Part shown: in pieces, positions 1 through 8,509 of the stretch | Numbering within the stretch: position 1 is the stretch's first letter | How the letters are laid out: each line of letters opens with the position of its first letter | DNA from: Jiangella muralis | Lineage (GTDB): Bacteria; Actinomycetota; Actinomycetes; Jiangellales; Jiangellaceae | Assembly: GCF_001270745.1 (NCBI RefSeq) | Contig: NZ_KQ434758.1 | Location: 144,026 to 208,025 of the forward strand | Direction of reading: 5' to 3' | Length of the DNA stretch: 64,000 nucleotides | Notes under the pieces: generated by a model | What the model was told of the DNA's origin: nothing | The model's input: only the letters and a program-made list of their open reading frames with translations | Databases searched by the model: none | Position numbers and translations under genes: made by a program

Positions 1-990
1 CTGGCCGAACTGATCGTCGGCGAGGACCCCACCCGCATCGAGCACCTGTGGCAGGTCATGTTCCGGCGCGGCTTCTTCCCGTCCGACCGGTTCCTCTCCG
101 CCGCGATCGCCGCCATCGACGTCGCCCTCTGGGACATCCGCGGCAAGGCGCTGGGCGTACCGGTGTACCAGCTGCTCGGCGGTCAGGTCCGCGACGCGGT
201 GCCGTGCTACGTCCACGTCGGCGACGAGTACCGCGAGCTGCCGGCGTTCCTGGACCGGTGCCGGCAACTGGTCGAGGACGGCTGGCGGCACCTGCGCTTC
301 GCCGCCCCGCACGACGACGGCGTCCTGGACCAGCGGGCCAGCATGCGCGCGTCGATCGCGATGATGCACGCGGCCCGCGAAGCGCTGGGCGACGAGATCG
401 AGTTGATCCTCGACGTGCACACCCGGCTGGACCCGCCGGAAGCGGTCACGCTGTGCCGCGAGATCGAGGCGGCCCGGCCCTACTTCGTCGAGGACCCGCT
501 GCGGTCGGAGTCGCTGGACAGCTACCAGATGCTGCGGCTGCGCACCGGCGTGCCGCTGGCCACCGGCGAGGTGTACGGGTCGAAGTGGGAGTTCCAGCGG
601 CTGATCGAGCGCGACCTCATCGACTACGCGCGGGTCGACGTCGCGGTGGCGGCCGGGCTGACCGAGGCGAAGAAGATCGCCGCGCTGGCCGAGACGCACT
701 ACGTCAAGCTGGCCACCCACAACCCGCTCGGCCCGGTCACGGCGGCCGCGTCGCTGCACCTCAACCTGGCCTGCCCGAACGTCGGGGTCCAGGAGCACCA
801 GGTGGCGCCGGAGCCGGCGACGGCCGCGCTGTTCACCGCCCGGCCGACGGTCCGCCCGGGCTGGGTGGAACGCAGCGAGCTCCCCGGCCTCGGCGTCGAC
901 ATCGACCGCGCGGCCGCCCGCAAGCTGCGGGCCACCCCCGCCGAACGCCCGCACCTGCGCACCCCGGACGGCGCGTACACGAACTGGTGA
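1..990 (+). CDS. Enolase-superfamily sugar-acid dehydratase (mandelate racemase/muconate lactonizing type), 5' truncated by window
   Basis: The reading frame is open from base 1, so the N-terminal capping domain is mostly outside the window; 329 residues are visible of a usual 380-410. The barrel shows the expected order of metal ligands: Asp in LILDVHTRLDPPE, Glu in YFVEDPL and Glu in ATGEVYGSKWEF, followed by a His in ATHNPLGPVTAAASLHL. The HNPLGPV segment is typical of the galactonate/mannonate dehydratase branch, so dehydration of an aldonic acid is likely (family knowledge); the exact substrate cannot be read from this sequence. The gene ends about 30 bases before the convergent DUF4097 gene. 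Confidence 0.85.
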   Translation: MAELIVGEDPTRIEHLWQVMFRRGFFPSDRFLSAAIAAIDVALWDIRGKALGVPVYQLLGGQVRDAVPCYVHVGDEYRELPAFLDRCRQLVEDGWRHLRFAAPHDDGVLDQRASMRASIAMMHAAREALGDEIELILDVHTRLDPPEAVTLCREIEAARPYFVEDPLRSESLDSYQMLRLRTGVPLATGEVYGSKWEFQRLIERDLIDYARVDVAVAAGLTEAKKIAALAETHYVKLATHNPLGPVTAAASLHLNLACPNVGVQEHQVAPEPATAALFTARPTVRPGWVERSELPGLGVDIDRAAARKLRATPAERPHLRTPDGAYTNW

Positions 991-1017
991 CGCGCGGCGG
1001 CCCGCACACCACCACGC

Positions 1018-1677
1018 TCACAGGCTGTGCGCGGTGATGTTGCCGGTGATCGTGGTGGCCCGGATGGTCAGGCCGGTCGCGCCGTCGTTCTTCAGCGAGT
1101 TCTCGATCCGGCCGACGGTGGTGCCGGCGTCCAGCGAGGCGGAGACGCCGGGAGCGGCGCCGACGGACAGGTCACCGACCTTGGTGGAGAGCACGACCGT
1201 GCCGTTCTCCGCCTCGGCGATGCGGATGTCGCCCTTCGCCGTGCTGATCTCGGCCGAGCCGGTGAGGTGGCCGACCGACACGTCACCGGCCTGGACGGTG
1301 AGGCGGACGTTCGCAGCCTCGTCCAGCTTGAGGTCGCCGGCCGCGCCGTCGACGGTGACGTCGCCGAGGCGCCCGACACCGCGGACGTCGACGGCGGCCG
1401 CCGTCGCCTCGACCCGGGAGCCCGCGGGCAGCTGGACCGTGACCTCGATCGAGCCGGAGGGGCCGAGGATCCGGTGCTTCGGCACGTCGACGCGCAGGAC
1501 GCCGTCGGCGTAGCCGACCGTGGTCTGCTCCGCCAGCTTCACGTCGCGGTTCTTGGCGGGGTCCATCGGCCGGACGTCGACGGTCGTGTCGGCGCGGTCG
1601 GCGGCGATGAGCTGGACGCGCCCCGCGGAGATGTCGAGGACGGCGGAGATCGGGGTGGGGGTGTCGAAGGTCTGCAT
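1018..1677 (-). CDS. DUF4097-family beta-strand repeat protein
   Basis: A 219-residue protein made almost entirely of short repeated strands (for example VDVRGVGRLGDVTVDGAAGDLKLD and GDVSVGHLTGSAEISTAKGD), the pattern of the DUF4097 right-handed beta-repeat family. There is no signal peptide or membrane segment, so the product is probably cytoplasmic. It is divergent from the MarR/GbsR-type regulator beginning at 1894. In actinobacteria such genes often lie beside a regulator of this kind and may be its target; the shared operator cluster supports that here, but the molecular role of the family is unknown. Confidence 0.85.
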   Translation of the reverse strand: MQTFDTPTPISAVLDISAGRVQLIAADRADTTVDVRPMDPAKNRDVKLAEQTTVGYADGVLRVDVPKHRILGPSGSIEVTVQLPAGSRVEATAAAVDVRGVGRLGDVTVDGAAGDLKLDEAANVRLTVQAGDVSVGHLTGSAEISTAKGDIRIAEAENGTVVLSTKVGDLSVGAAPGVSASLDAGTTVGRIENSLKNDGATGLTIRATTITGNITAHSL

Positions 1678-1741
1678 GCTGCTCAGCTCCTGTGCTCGTT
1701 GTTTCTGATAGTGGAAACGCTACGTTGCGTTCACTATCTTG

Positions 1742-1834
1742 GCAACATGTTCGTTGCACCTGAGCGGCGTCATTGCAGGTCGATGCCGGAATATCGTTGC
1801 AACGGTCGTGGAACTAACGCAACATGCGCGTTGC
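1742..1834. promoter_or_regulatory. Cluster of GCAAC/GTTGC inverted repeats in divergent promoter region
   Basis: Two near-identical inverted repeats, GCAAC-ATGTTC-GTTGC (1742-1757) and GCAAC-ATGCGC-GTTGC (1819-1834), flank a perfect palindrome CGTTGCAACG (1795-1804). A fourth half-site, ACGTTGCGT, lies near 1723. All are between the divergent DUF4097 and MarR/GbsR-type genes, in sequence more AT-rich than its surroundings. They are best explained as operators for the adjacent regulator. Confidence 0.6.
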
Positions 1835-1893
1835 AATGATTGACGAATGAACGCTATGGTTCGGGGGACGAGGACGGCACGAAGGAGGCCACG

Positions 1894-2610
1894 ATGCCGG
1901 GAGGCAGGCTCACCCAGCGGGAACGCCAGCAGATCGCGCTGGGCCTGGCCGACGATCTCGCCTACGCCGAGATCGCCCGCCGGCTGGACCGGCCGACGTC
2001 GACCGTCACCCGCGAGGTCATGCGCAACGGTGGCCCGGCCGGCTACCGCGCCGAGGCCGCCCACCGGGCCACCGAGAAGCGCGCCCATCGCAGCAAGCCG
2101 GCCGCGTCGCCAGGGCCGCAGGCGCCGCCGCCGGTGCACGGGCGCGACCCGGCCGCCGTCCGCGCGTACGAGGAGACGTTCACCGCGCTGCTCATGCGGC
2201 AGGGCCTGCCGCGCATCGCGTCGCAGGTGCTGACCTGCCTGTTCACCACCGACGCGGGTAGCCTCACCGCGCCCGACCTGGCGCAGCGGCTCCAGGTGAG
2301 CCCGGCGTCGATCTCGAAGGCCATCACCTTCCTGGAGGGCCAGGGCCTCGTCGTCCGCAAGCGCGATGAGGGCCGGCGGGAGCGCTACGTCGCCGACAAC
2401 GAGGTCTGGTTCCACTCGATGATCGCGGCCGCCCGCAGCAACGCCGAGCTGGCCGAGGCCGCGCGGCAGGGCGTCGGCGTGCTCGGTCGCGGCACCCCGG
2501 CCGCCGTCCGGCTCGAGAACGTCGCCCGGTTCATCGACTTCGTCGGCGAGAGCATCGCCCGCGCCGCTGAGCAGGCCCGCGAGGTGCTCGGCCCTAATCC
2601 AGCGCCGTGA
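1894..2610 (+). CDS. Two-domain regulator: IS30/HTH_38-like N-terminal HTH plus MarR/GbsR-type winged helix
   Basis: The first 50 residues (RLTQRERQQIALGLADDLAYAEIARRLDRPTSTVTREV) form a helix-turn-helix of the kind seen in IS30 transposases and sigma-like regions. The centre (LAQRLQVSPASISKAITFLEGQGLVVRKRDEGRRERYV) is a clear MarR/GbsR winged helix, giving two DNA-binding modules in one 238-residue protein. I chose the ATG at 1894 because GAAGGAGG lies 5-6 bases upstream; an in-frame TTG at 1840 would add 18 residues but overlaps the last operator repeat region. It probably controls itself and the divergent DUF4097 gene. Its 3' end overlaps the convergent M50 gene by 17 bases. Confidence 0.8.
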   Translation: MPGGRLTQRERQQIALGLADDLAYAEIARRLDRPTSTVTREVMRNGGPAGYRAEAAHRATEKRAHRSKPAASPGPQAPPPVHGRDPAAVRAYEETFTALLMRQGLPRIASQVLTCLFTTDAGSLTAPDLAQRLQVSPASISKAITFLEGQGLVVRKRDEGRRERYVADNEVWFHSMIAAARSNAELAEAARQGVGVLGRGTPAAVRLENVARFIDFVGESIARAAEQAREVLGPNPAP

Positions 2611-3340
2611 GCACCGAGGCGACGTTGAACCACGCGCACGCACCGATGACCAGCGCGAACGTGAACAGCCAGACGCCGCCGGGGACGACCGTGCGGCGGC
2701 CCATGAGGTACGCGTCGGACTGCTGGACGCCGCGGCCGCTGGTGTGCGCCCGGACGACGGCCCACAGGCCGCGCACCGCGCCCACCGTCAGCAGCCAGGC
2801 GAACGCGTACACCACCACCGTGCACAGCCACGCCGACCCGTACCAGCCGACCAGCCCGAACCCGACGCCCGTCGTGAGCACGACGGCCACCGTCAGCCAG
2901 CTGCGCGACAGCAGGAACACCAGCGCGAGGCAGGCCACCAGGACGCCGAGCGCCAGCCGCGCCCACCCGTGCGTGGCCGACCACACCAGCGCCGACCCGA
3001 CGACGGCCGGCGCCGGGTAGCCCCACCACATCGTCCAGAGCGTGCCGGGCGTGCTGTGCGACCAGAAGTTCGTCGCGCCGGAGAGGTCGCCGCGCACCGT
3101 CACGCCGCGCAGCCGGAACCCGGCCGTCAGCGCGGCGACGACGTGGCCCAGCTCGTGCACGATCGTGACCGGATACCCGGCCAGCCGCCAGGCCGGCCCG
3201 TACACCGCCAGCACGACGCCGGCCAGCGCGAACCCCAGTACGACCGACGGCGGCATGGTCGCCAGCGTCTCGTCGACCCGGACGTCCGCGAACCAGCCAC
3301 GTACGCCGTCGGTCGTCCCGCCGCTCGCCTCCGCCATCAC
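2594..3340 (-). CDS. M50-like membrane metallopeptidase
   Basis: A 248-residue integral membrane protein. The motif VTIVHELGHVVAAL (near residue 60) is the HExxH zinc site of M50-type intramembrane proteases and follows a first hydrophobic segment. Four to five further hydrophobic stretches follow, with a PAPAVVGSALVW segment after the conserved GYPAP. The size and pattern match the M50B-like group common in actinobacteria, whose substrates are unknown. The start could be GTG 3340 or the ATG immediately after it at 3337. It overlaps the 3' end of the regulator gene by 17 bases in convergent orientation. Confidence 0.8.
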   Translation of the reverse strand: MMAEASGGTTDGVRGWFADVRVDETLATMPPSVVLGFALAGVVLAVYGPAWRLAGYPVTIVHELGHVVAALTAGFRLRGVTVRGDLSGATNFWSHSTPGTLWTMWWGYPAPAVVGSALVWSATHGWARLALGVLVACLALVFLLSRSWLTVAVVLTTGVGFGLVGWYGSAWLCTVVVYAFAWLLTVGAVRGLWAVVRAHTSGRGVQQSDAYLMGRRTVVPGGVWLFTFALVIGACAWFNVASVLTALD

Positions 3341-3350
3341 CCGCCCGACC

Positions 3351-4727
3351 CTAACCCGTCCCCTCCCAGAGGTCGTCGAAGCCGTGGCACAGGTCCCGCC
3401 GGAAGGCCAGCAGCGCCGGCCGGAGCTGGTGCGGCGGCATCCGCACCGGCGACCCGTCGCCCGGCGCCTCGGCCCACCGCGAGCGGCCGCGCGGCTCCAG
3501 GTCGTGCCGGTAGGTCAGGCGCAGCCGGATCGCCGGGTAGCTGACCAGCCGCCCGGTGCCGATGGCGTCCGGTCCCGCGTGCCCGGACGCCACGACGTCG
3601 GCGCCGACGCCGGGCAGCGGCACCGGCAGCGGCGGGTTCTCGTGCAGGTAGAGGTCGACGACGCGGCGGCGACCGGCCGGCGCGGGGACGGCGTCGAAGG
3701 CGCGCCGCGTGACGGCGGCCTGCACCCGGTCCCAGCCGACGGCGGTCCGTTCCAGCGCCCGCGGCCGCCACCGCCGCTTGCGGACGATCTCCAGGCCCTC
3801 GGCCGACACCAGGATGCCGACGCCGGTCGTCGCCCGCGGCAGCATCCACAGCGTGACCGGCAGCGTGAGGCAGCAGAACAGCACCGGCACCAGCAGCACC
3901 AGCGCGATCAGCCCGGCCGCCACGGCCGGCAGCCCGAACGGGTCGCCCATCAGGTAGACACCACCGGCCAGGACGGCGACCTGCGCCGCGAGCGCGAGCA
4001 GCAGCCGCGGCCACGGCTCGCCGTGGTCCAGCCAGACCGGCCCGGCCGGACGCGGCAGCTCCGGCGGTGCGCTGCCCGGCTCGACGGATCCGGCCGGGCC
4101 CGGGAGCGCGACGGGGCGCGGCCCGGCGGCCTGCGGCGGGGTGAACCACTGGTCCACCCCGGTGCCCGCGTAGAACAGGTCCGGGCGCCACGCCGCCACC
4201 GCCTCGGCCACCTCCCGGGAGACCGGCTCGCCCAGCCGCAGCCGCGGCGCCGGGACCCGGACGCCGTCGATCTGGGTGTCCGCCTCGACGGCGACCTCAG
4301 TCGCGGCGAACGCGGGCAGGCCGGGCAGGTCGCGGCCGAGGTACAGCTCGAGCAGCTCGCCGGGACCGGGCGCGTTGACGACCTGCACGTCGTCCCAGCC
4401 GACCCGGGCCCGGCCGCCCCGGTGCCACCACTTCGAGTGCTCGACGACGTCCACGCCCTCGGCCCCGACGATCAGCTCCCGCCGGGTCGTCGCGCCCGGC
4501 AGCCCGTGCACCGTCCGCGCCGTCAGCACCACCAGCAGCAGCCCGAACGCCGCGGCGGCGATCGCCAGCGGGCGGGTGCCGGAGTCCCACAGCTCGCCGC
4601 GGTCCCAGCCGGTCAGCGACCCCAGCGGCGCCGCCAGCAGCAGGCAGACGACCGCCAGCAGCACCAGCCAGCCGATGCGCCCGGCGACACCGGGCGCCGC
4701 CACCGGCACGGTGCGGGCGTCGGGCAT
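3351..4727 (-). CDS. Membrane protein of unknown function with internal duplication
   Basis: I do not recognise this 458-residue protein. It consists of two similar halves, each with a pair of hydrophobic segments followed by a soluble domain that begins (I/V)(V/L)VGAEG-V-D-V-V in the first half and VSAEGLEIV in the second. Both soluble domains then have a basic RW/KWW stretch and a VGWDDVQ or VGWDRVQ motif; the arrangement resembles membrane-anchored PH-like domains. It begins 8 bases after the SIS-domain gene, so it may be the last gene of the sugar operon. No catalytic motif is visible. Confidence 0.65.
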   Translation of the reverse strand: MPDARTVPVAAPGVAGRIGWLVLLAVVCLLLAAPLGSLTGWDRGELWDSGTRPLAIAAAAFGLLLVVLTARTVHGLPGATTRRELIVGAEGVDVVEHSKWWHRGGRARVGWDDVQVVNAPGPGELLELYLGRDLPGLPAFAATEVAVEADTQIDGVRVPAPRLRLGEPVSREVAEAVAAWRPDLFYAGTGVDQWFTPPQAAGPRPVALPGPAGSVEPGSAPPELPRPAGPVWLDHGEPWPRLLLALAAQVAVLAGGVYLMGDPFGLPAVAAGLIALVLLVPVLFCCLTLPVTLWMLPRATTGVGILVSAEGLEIVRKRRWRPRALERTAVGWDRVQAAVTRRAFDAVPAPAGRRRVVDLYLHENPPLPVPLPGVGADVVASGHAGPDAIGTGRLVSYPAIRLRLTYRHDLEPRGRSRWAEAPGDGSPVRMPPHQLRPALLAFRRDLCHGFDDLWEGTG

Positions 4728-4735
4728 ACGGGCTC

Positions 4736-5485
4736 CTAGGGCTCGATCGGGCGCACCCGGTCCTGATAGCGCTCCAGGATCTTACGGTTGTGGCCGTCGC
4801 CCGCCGCCAGGTTGGCCGAGATGTAGACCGGCGGCTGCTCACCCCGCTCCAGCAGCTCCCGGCAGATCAGCTCGGTCAGGATCTGCGCCGCCAGCACCCC
4901 GGTCAGCGACGACACCGCGCCGATCCGTACCCCGGAAGCCAGCTCGATCGCGGCGTCGCCCTCCGGCGCCCCGTTGTCGATGACGACGTCGGCGAGGTCG
5001 GCCAGGCGCGGGCCGGCCGCGCTGCGGGCCGCCGCCGACCGGGTGTGCGCCAGCGACGTGATCGCGATCAGGCCGTGCCCGCGCTCGCGCGCCAGCTGGG
5101 CCATCTCGACGACCGCCGCGTTGAGGCCGGAGTTCGACACGATGAGGAACACGTCCTCCGGCCGCGGCCGGGCCAGCGCGTAGATCCGGCCGGCCAGGCC
5201 GGACTCGCGCTCGTAGGTCGGGTCGAGGATCGCTGCGGGATCCTCGCCCCCGAACATCACCAGGTCCTTCACCGCGAGCATGCCGACGGGGACCAGCCCG
5301 CCCGCGCGGCCGGCCAGCTCCAGCGTCACGATGCGGGAGTGCCCGGTCCCGAACGCCTGCAGCACGCCGCCGGCCGCGACCGACCCGGTCACCATCGCGG
5401 CGGCCTCCCGCAGGGCCGGCAGCTGCGTCTCGACGACGTGCTCGACCAGCCCGGCGGCCCGGGTGGCGTACTCGGATGCGATCAC
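4736..5485 (-). CDS. SIS-domain sugar isomerase-family protein (UPF0309-like)
   Basis: A 249-residue SIS-fold protein: QAFGTGHSRIVTLELAGRAGG forms the sugar-phosphate loop, VFLIVSNSGLNAAVVEMA the second, and the conserved C-terminal part reads YISANLAAGDGHNRKI. Relatives bind or isomerise phosphosugars, and the GTGHS loop resembles proteins acting on aminosugar phosphates. Translation begins at GTG 5485, overlapping the ceramidase-like gene's TGA as GTGA. In the same operon as a BadF-type kinase and sugar importer, it probably handles the phosphorylated sugar; the exact reaction is inference. Confidence 0.8.
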   Translation of the reverse strand: MIASEYATRAAGLVEHVVETQLPALREAAAMVTGSVAAGGVLQAFGTGHSRIVTLELAGRAGGLVPVGMLAVKDLVMFGGEDPAAILDPTYERESGLAGRIYALARPRPEDVFLIVSNSGLNAAVVEMAQLARERGHGLIAITSLAHTRSAAARSAAGPRLADLADVVIDNGAPEGDAAIELASGVRIGAVSSLTGVLAAQILTELICRELLERGEQPPVYISANLAAGDGHNRKILERYQDRVRPIEP

Positions 5486-6687
5486 GTGCTCTCCTCCGCG
5501 GCTGCGACGATCCGCGCCACCTGGACGGCGACGTCGGCGACCCGCTCGCCGCTGCCCGGCCGGACCGGGCTGACGAGCGTCTCGTATGTGGGCGGCGTAT
5601 CGCGGCTGGGCAGGTAGCCGAGGTAGCCGTTGGTGTAGCCGAGGACGATGACGTCCGGCCCGGCGGCCGCACGGATCGCCTCGCCCAGCTCCAGGAACAG
5701 CTCGCCGGGGACCGCCACCAGCGTCACGCCGCCGAGCCGGACCGCCTGGACGTCGACGTCGTACGGCTCGCCGCGGGCCGCGAGCTCGCCGGCGATGCGC
5801 CGGCCCTGCTCGAACACCTGCCGGGCGCGCGCATCGGCGCCGCCGGCGGCGGTGGCCCGGGTCGCGGCGGCCACCTCGGCCGCGGTCTTCGGTTCCAGCC
5901 GGACCTGCCGCGACACGGGCAGCCGGACGGCGTCCGGGCCGGGCTCGCCGGACGGCGCCAGCGGCAGCTCGGCGGCGACCAGCGACGCCAGCCGGGCCAG
6001 TTCGGCCGGGCCGCGGCCGCGGCGGGTGTGCCGGGTGCTGATGTCGCCCGCGGCTCCGGTCGCCGCGACCGCCCAGCGGCCCGGCGCCTCGAGGGCGCGC
6101 CGGATCGCGCCGTTGAGGTCCCCGGAGATGTCGCGGTTGGCGGCCGGCAGCACCGTCGGGTGCACCGGCGAGACCGTGACGACGCCGGCGACGCCCGCCG
6201 CGGTCGAGACGACGAGCGCGTCGACCGGCACGTCCAGCCGTTCGGCGGCGCCGGCGATCCGGCGCCCGGCCAGGCCCGGTACCTCCACCCGGACGCTGGT
6301 CAGCGCCGCGTCCCGCTCGTCGACGATGGCCGCCCTCGCCGCGCTGACCGCAGCCGCGACCAGCCGCCGTCCGACGTCCGGCGGGGTCGGCCGGCCGCCC
6401 GGCGTGCAGCCGCTCTCCGGGCTCGCGTGCGTGTGCGTGGCCGCGACCCAGCAGTCGTCGATCCGCAACTCCCGCAGGGCATCGCGCACCTGCCCGGCGG
6501 CGTCGGTGTTCACGCAGACGAGGTCGGCCACGACCAGCGCGAACCGGTGCCGGCCGGCGGCGAACGTCACGACGTGCACCTCCAGCGGGTCCAGCACGCC
6601 TCCGGCCCCGTGCGCCCGGTCGGCGTAGCCGCCCATCGGCTCACCCGGCCGGACCTCGAACAACTGCTCCCCGTGTCCGATCCTCAC
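5482..6687 (-). CDS. Neutral/alkaline ceramidase-like (non-lysosomal) hydrolase, cytoplasmic form
   Basis: A 401-residue protein related to the N-terminal domain of neutral ceramidases: an opening GYADR motif, LVVADLVCVN, the histidine cluster CWVAATHTHASPESG and VAATGAAGDIS follow in the family's order, and the C-terminal part has VALVAVPGELFLELG and LGYTNGYLGYLPS. No signal peptide is visible, unlike secreted ceramidases. The start GTG 6687 overlaps the upstream kinase stop as GTGA. Amide hydrolysis of a lipid or an N-acylated amino sugar are both possible; the operon suggests the latter, but that is inference. Confidence 0.75.
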   Translation of the reverse strand: MRIGHGEQLFEVRPGEPMGGYADRAHGAGGVLDPLEVHVVTFAAGRHRFALVVADLVCVNTDAAGQVRDALRELRIDDCWVAATHTHASPESGCTPGGRPTPPDVGRRLVAAAVSAARAAIVDERDAALTSVRVEVPGLAGRRIAGAAERLDVPVDALVVSTAAGVAGVVTVSPVHPTVLPAANRDISGDLNGAIRRALEAPGRWAVAATGAAGDISTRHTRRGRGPAELARLASLVAAELPLAPSGEPGPDAVRLPVSRQVRLEPKTAAEVAAATRATAAGGADARARQVFEQGRRIAGELAARGEPYDVDVQAVRLGGVTLVAVPGELFLELGEAIRAAAGPDVIVLGYTNGYLGYLPSRDTPPTYETLVSPVRPGSGERVADVAVQVARIVAAAEEST

Positions 6688-7619
6688 CCGTCGTCCCCCA
6701 CCTGTTCCCGTAGCCGTGCCAGCACGCGCGTGTACGGCGCCGCGCCGCGCAGCAGCGTCAGGCCGCCGTCCAGCGACGACCCGGCCGGCTCGGCCGGCTC
6801 CAGCCCGTGTGCGCGCAGCCCGTCGCCGAGCCGCCCCTGCAGCGGCCCGCCGGCGTCGAGCAGCCGGCCGGACCACGACACCCGCGGCCCGGCGTCGGGC
6901 TGCCGACGCGCGGCCGACGCCGCCAGCGCGACGAGGTCGTCGACCGCCGCGGCGCAGATCGCCCGCGCGACGGCGTCCGACCCGGCCGCCTCGACGACCA
7001 CCGGCGCGAAGCCGGCGATGCGCGCGATCAGCTCCGGGTCGCGGTAGAAGCGCTGCAGCGCGGCCAGGCCGGCGCCGCCGACGGCGTCCGGCAACCGCTC
7101 GGTCAGCGCGGTGTCCGGGCCGACGCCGTCCAGCGCCGCCGTCGCCGCGCGCAGCCCGGCCAGCCCGATCGCGTAGCCGCTGCCGCGGTCGCCGAGCGCC
7201 GGGCCCCAGCCCTCCACCGTCGTGTACTCCCCGCCGGCGCCCATGGCCAGCACGTTCGTGCCGGTGCCGAGACACAGCACCGTGCCCGGACCGGCCAGCG
7301 CGCCGGCATGCGCGAGCTGCACGTCGACGGTCACCAGCGCCGGGCCGCCCAGCTCCGCGCCGATCCGCCGGGCCAGCTCCCGCCGCGGGCCGGGCTCGCC
7401 GGGCACCGCCGTCAGCCCGGCGATCACGCCGGCCACGCGGTCCGGCAGCTCGACCCCGGCGGCCGCCGCCCGCACGGCCGCGACCGTCCGCTCGACGCCG
7501 TCCTCCCCCGGCCGGTAGCTCATGCCCGGCCCGGCGCCGACCTGCCGCCGCTCGCCGGTCACGGCCAGCAGCCGCAACGCCGACTTGCCCCCGTCGATGC
7601 TGATGAACGTGTCCGTCAC
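6684..7619 (-). CDS. BadF/BadG/BcrA/BcrD-type ATPase, probable N-acetylglucosamine-type sugar kinase
   Basis: An actin-fold kinase of 311 residues: ISIDGGKSALRLL is the phosphate-1 loop, VLCLGTGTNVLAMG the second, and EGWGPALGDRGSGYAIG the hallmark of BadF-family GlcNAc kinases. The GTG at 7619 overlaps the permease stop as GTGA, which fixes the start. Phosphorylation of an incoming amino sugar using ATP is the expected role, next to a matching importer and SIS protein. The precise sugar is not determined by sequence. Confidence 0.85.
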   Translation of the reverse strand: MTDTFISIDGGKSALRLLAVTGERRQVGAGPGMSYRPGEDGVERTVAAVRAAAAGVELPDRVAGVIAGLTAVPGEPGPRRELARRIGAELGGPALVTVDVQLAHAGALAGPGTVLCLGTGTNVLAMGAGGEYTTVEGWGPALGDRGSGYAIGLAGLRAATAALDGVGPDTALTERLPDAVGGAGLAALQRFYRDPELIARIAGFAPVVVEAAGSDAVARAICAAAVDDLVALAASAARRQPDAGPRVSWSGRLLDAGGPLQGRLGDGLRAHGLEPAEPAGSSLDGGLTLLRGAAPYTRVLARLREQVGDDG

Positions 7620-8509
7620 CGCGACATCCCCGCCGTCAGCCCGCTGATGATGTGCTTGGTCGCGAACGCGAACACGATCGCCAGCGGCACCAGCGCGATG
7701 ACCAGCCCGGCGAACAGCGTCGCGCGGTCGGCCGCGAACTCGCCGAAGAACCGGGTCAGCCCGACCGGCACGGTGTACTTGTCGTCGCTGCGCATCAGCA
7801 CCAGCGGGTAGAAGAAGTCGTTCCACGTCGGCGCGAACTGAAACACCGTGACGACCGCCAGCGCCGGGCGCATGAGCGGCAGGACGACGGAGACGAACAT
7901 CCGCCCCTCATTGGCGCCGTCCAGCTTGGCCGCCTCCTCCAGCTCCGTCGGGAGCCCGCGCATGAACCCCATGATGACGAAGATCGAGAACGGGATGCCG
8001 CTGGCCGCGTAGAGCAGCACCAGTCCGACGCGGCTGTCGATCAGCCCCAGCGACTGGTACATGTAGAAGACCGGCAGCAGCCCCAGCTTCGCCGGGATCA
8101 TCAGCCCGGAGATGAACAGCGCGGCCAGCAGCGCCCGGCCGCGGAACCGCCACCGCGACAAGGCGTAGGCGGCCATCGCCGACACCGTCACGCACAGCGT
8201 CACCGAGGCGACGGTGACCAGCACCGAGTTCACGAAGTACGTCCCGAGCGACGCGGTCTCCCACGCCCGCTGGTAGTTGTCCAGGCCCAGCGACGTCGGC
8301 AGTCCGACCGGCTGGCGCAGGATGTCGGCGTTGTCGCGGAACGAGCCGATCAGCACCAGCACCAGCGGGCCGAACGCGAGCGCGGCGTAGAGCCACAGCA
8401 GCAGCTGCACACCGGCCCGGCGCAGGCCGGTGCCCGCCTGGGCCGTCCGCGGTCCCGGCGCGGCCGGCGACGAGCGCGTGCGCCGCTGCGGGGTCAGGGT
8501 CGACGTCAC
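7616..8509 (-). CDS. Carbohydrate ABC transporter permease (MalG type)
   Basis: A 297-residue inner-membrane permease with about six transmembrane segments. The cytoplasmic EAA loop is clear (TELEEAAKLDGANEGRMFVSVVLPLMRPAL), which docks on the ATPase subunit. GTG 8509 overlaps the stop of the partner permease. The operon has no ATP-binding subunit, as is usual in actinobacteria where a shared MsiK-type ATPase serves several importers. The last residues run through GLTAGMSR into the kinase overlap. Confidence 0.9.
   Translation of the reverse strand: MTSTLTPQRRTRSSPAAPGPRTAQAGTGLRRAGVQLLLWLYAALAFGPLVLVLIGSFRDNADILRQPVGLPTSLGLDNYQRAWETASLGTYFVNSVLVTVASVTLCVTVSAMAAYALSRWRFRGRALLAALFISGLMIPAKLGLLPVFYMYQSLGLIDSRVGLVLLYAASGIPFSIFVIMGFMRGLPTELEEAAKLDGANEGRMFVSVVLPLMRPALAVVTVFQFAPTWNDFFYPLVLMRSDDKYTVPVGLTRFFGEFAADRATLFAGLVIALVPLAIVFAFATKHIISGLTAGMSR

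Noticed and set aside
2744..3544. Long plus-strand frame opposite the M50 gene
   Set aside because: Low-complexity Arg/Pro/Ala translation typical of high-GC antisense frames; no motif.
5482..7275. Longer start for the ceramidase-like protein
   Set aside because: The extra N-terminal part is Arg-rich shadow of the kinase gene; the GTGA overlap at 6684-6687 gives the better start.
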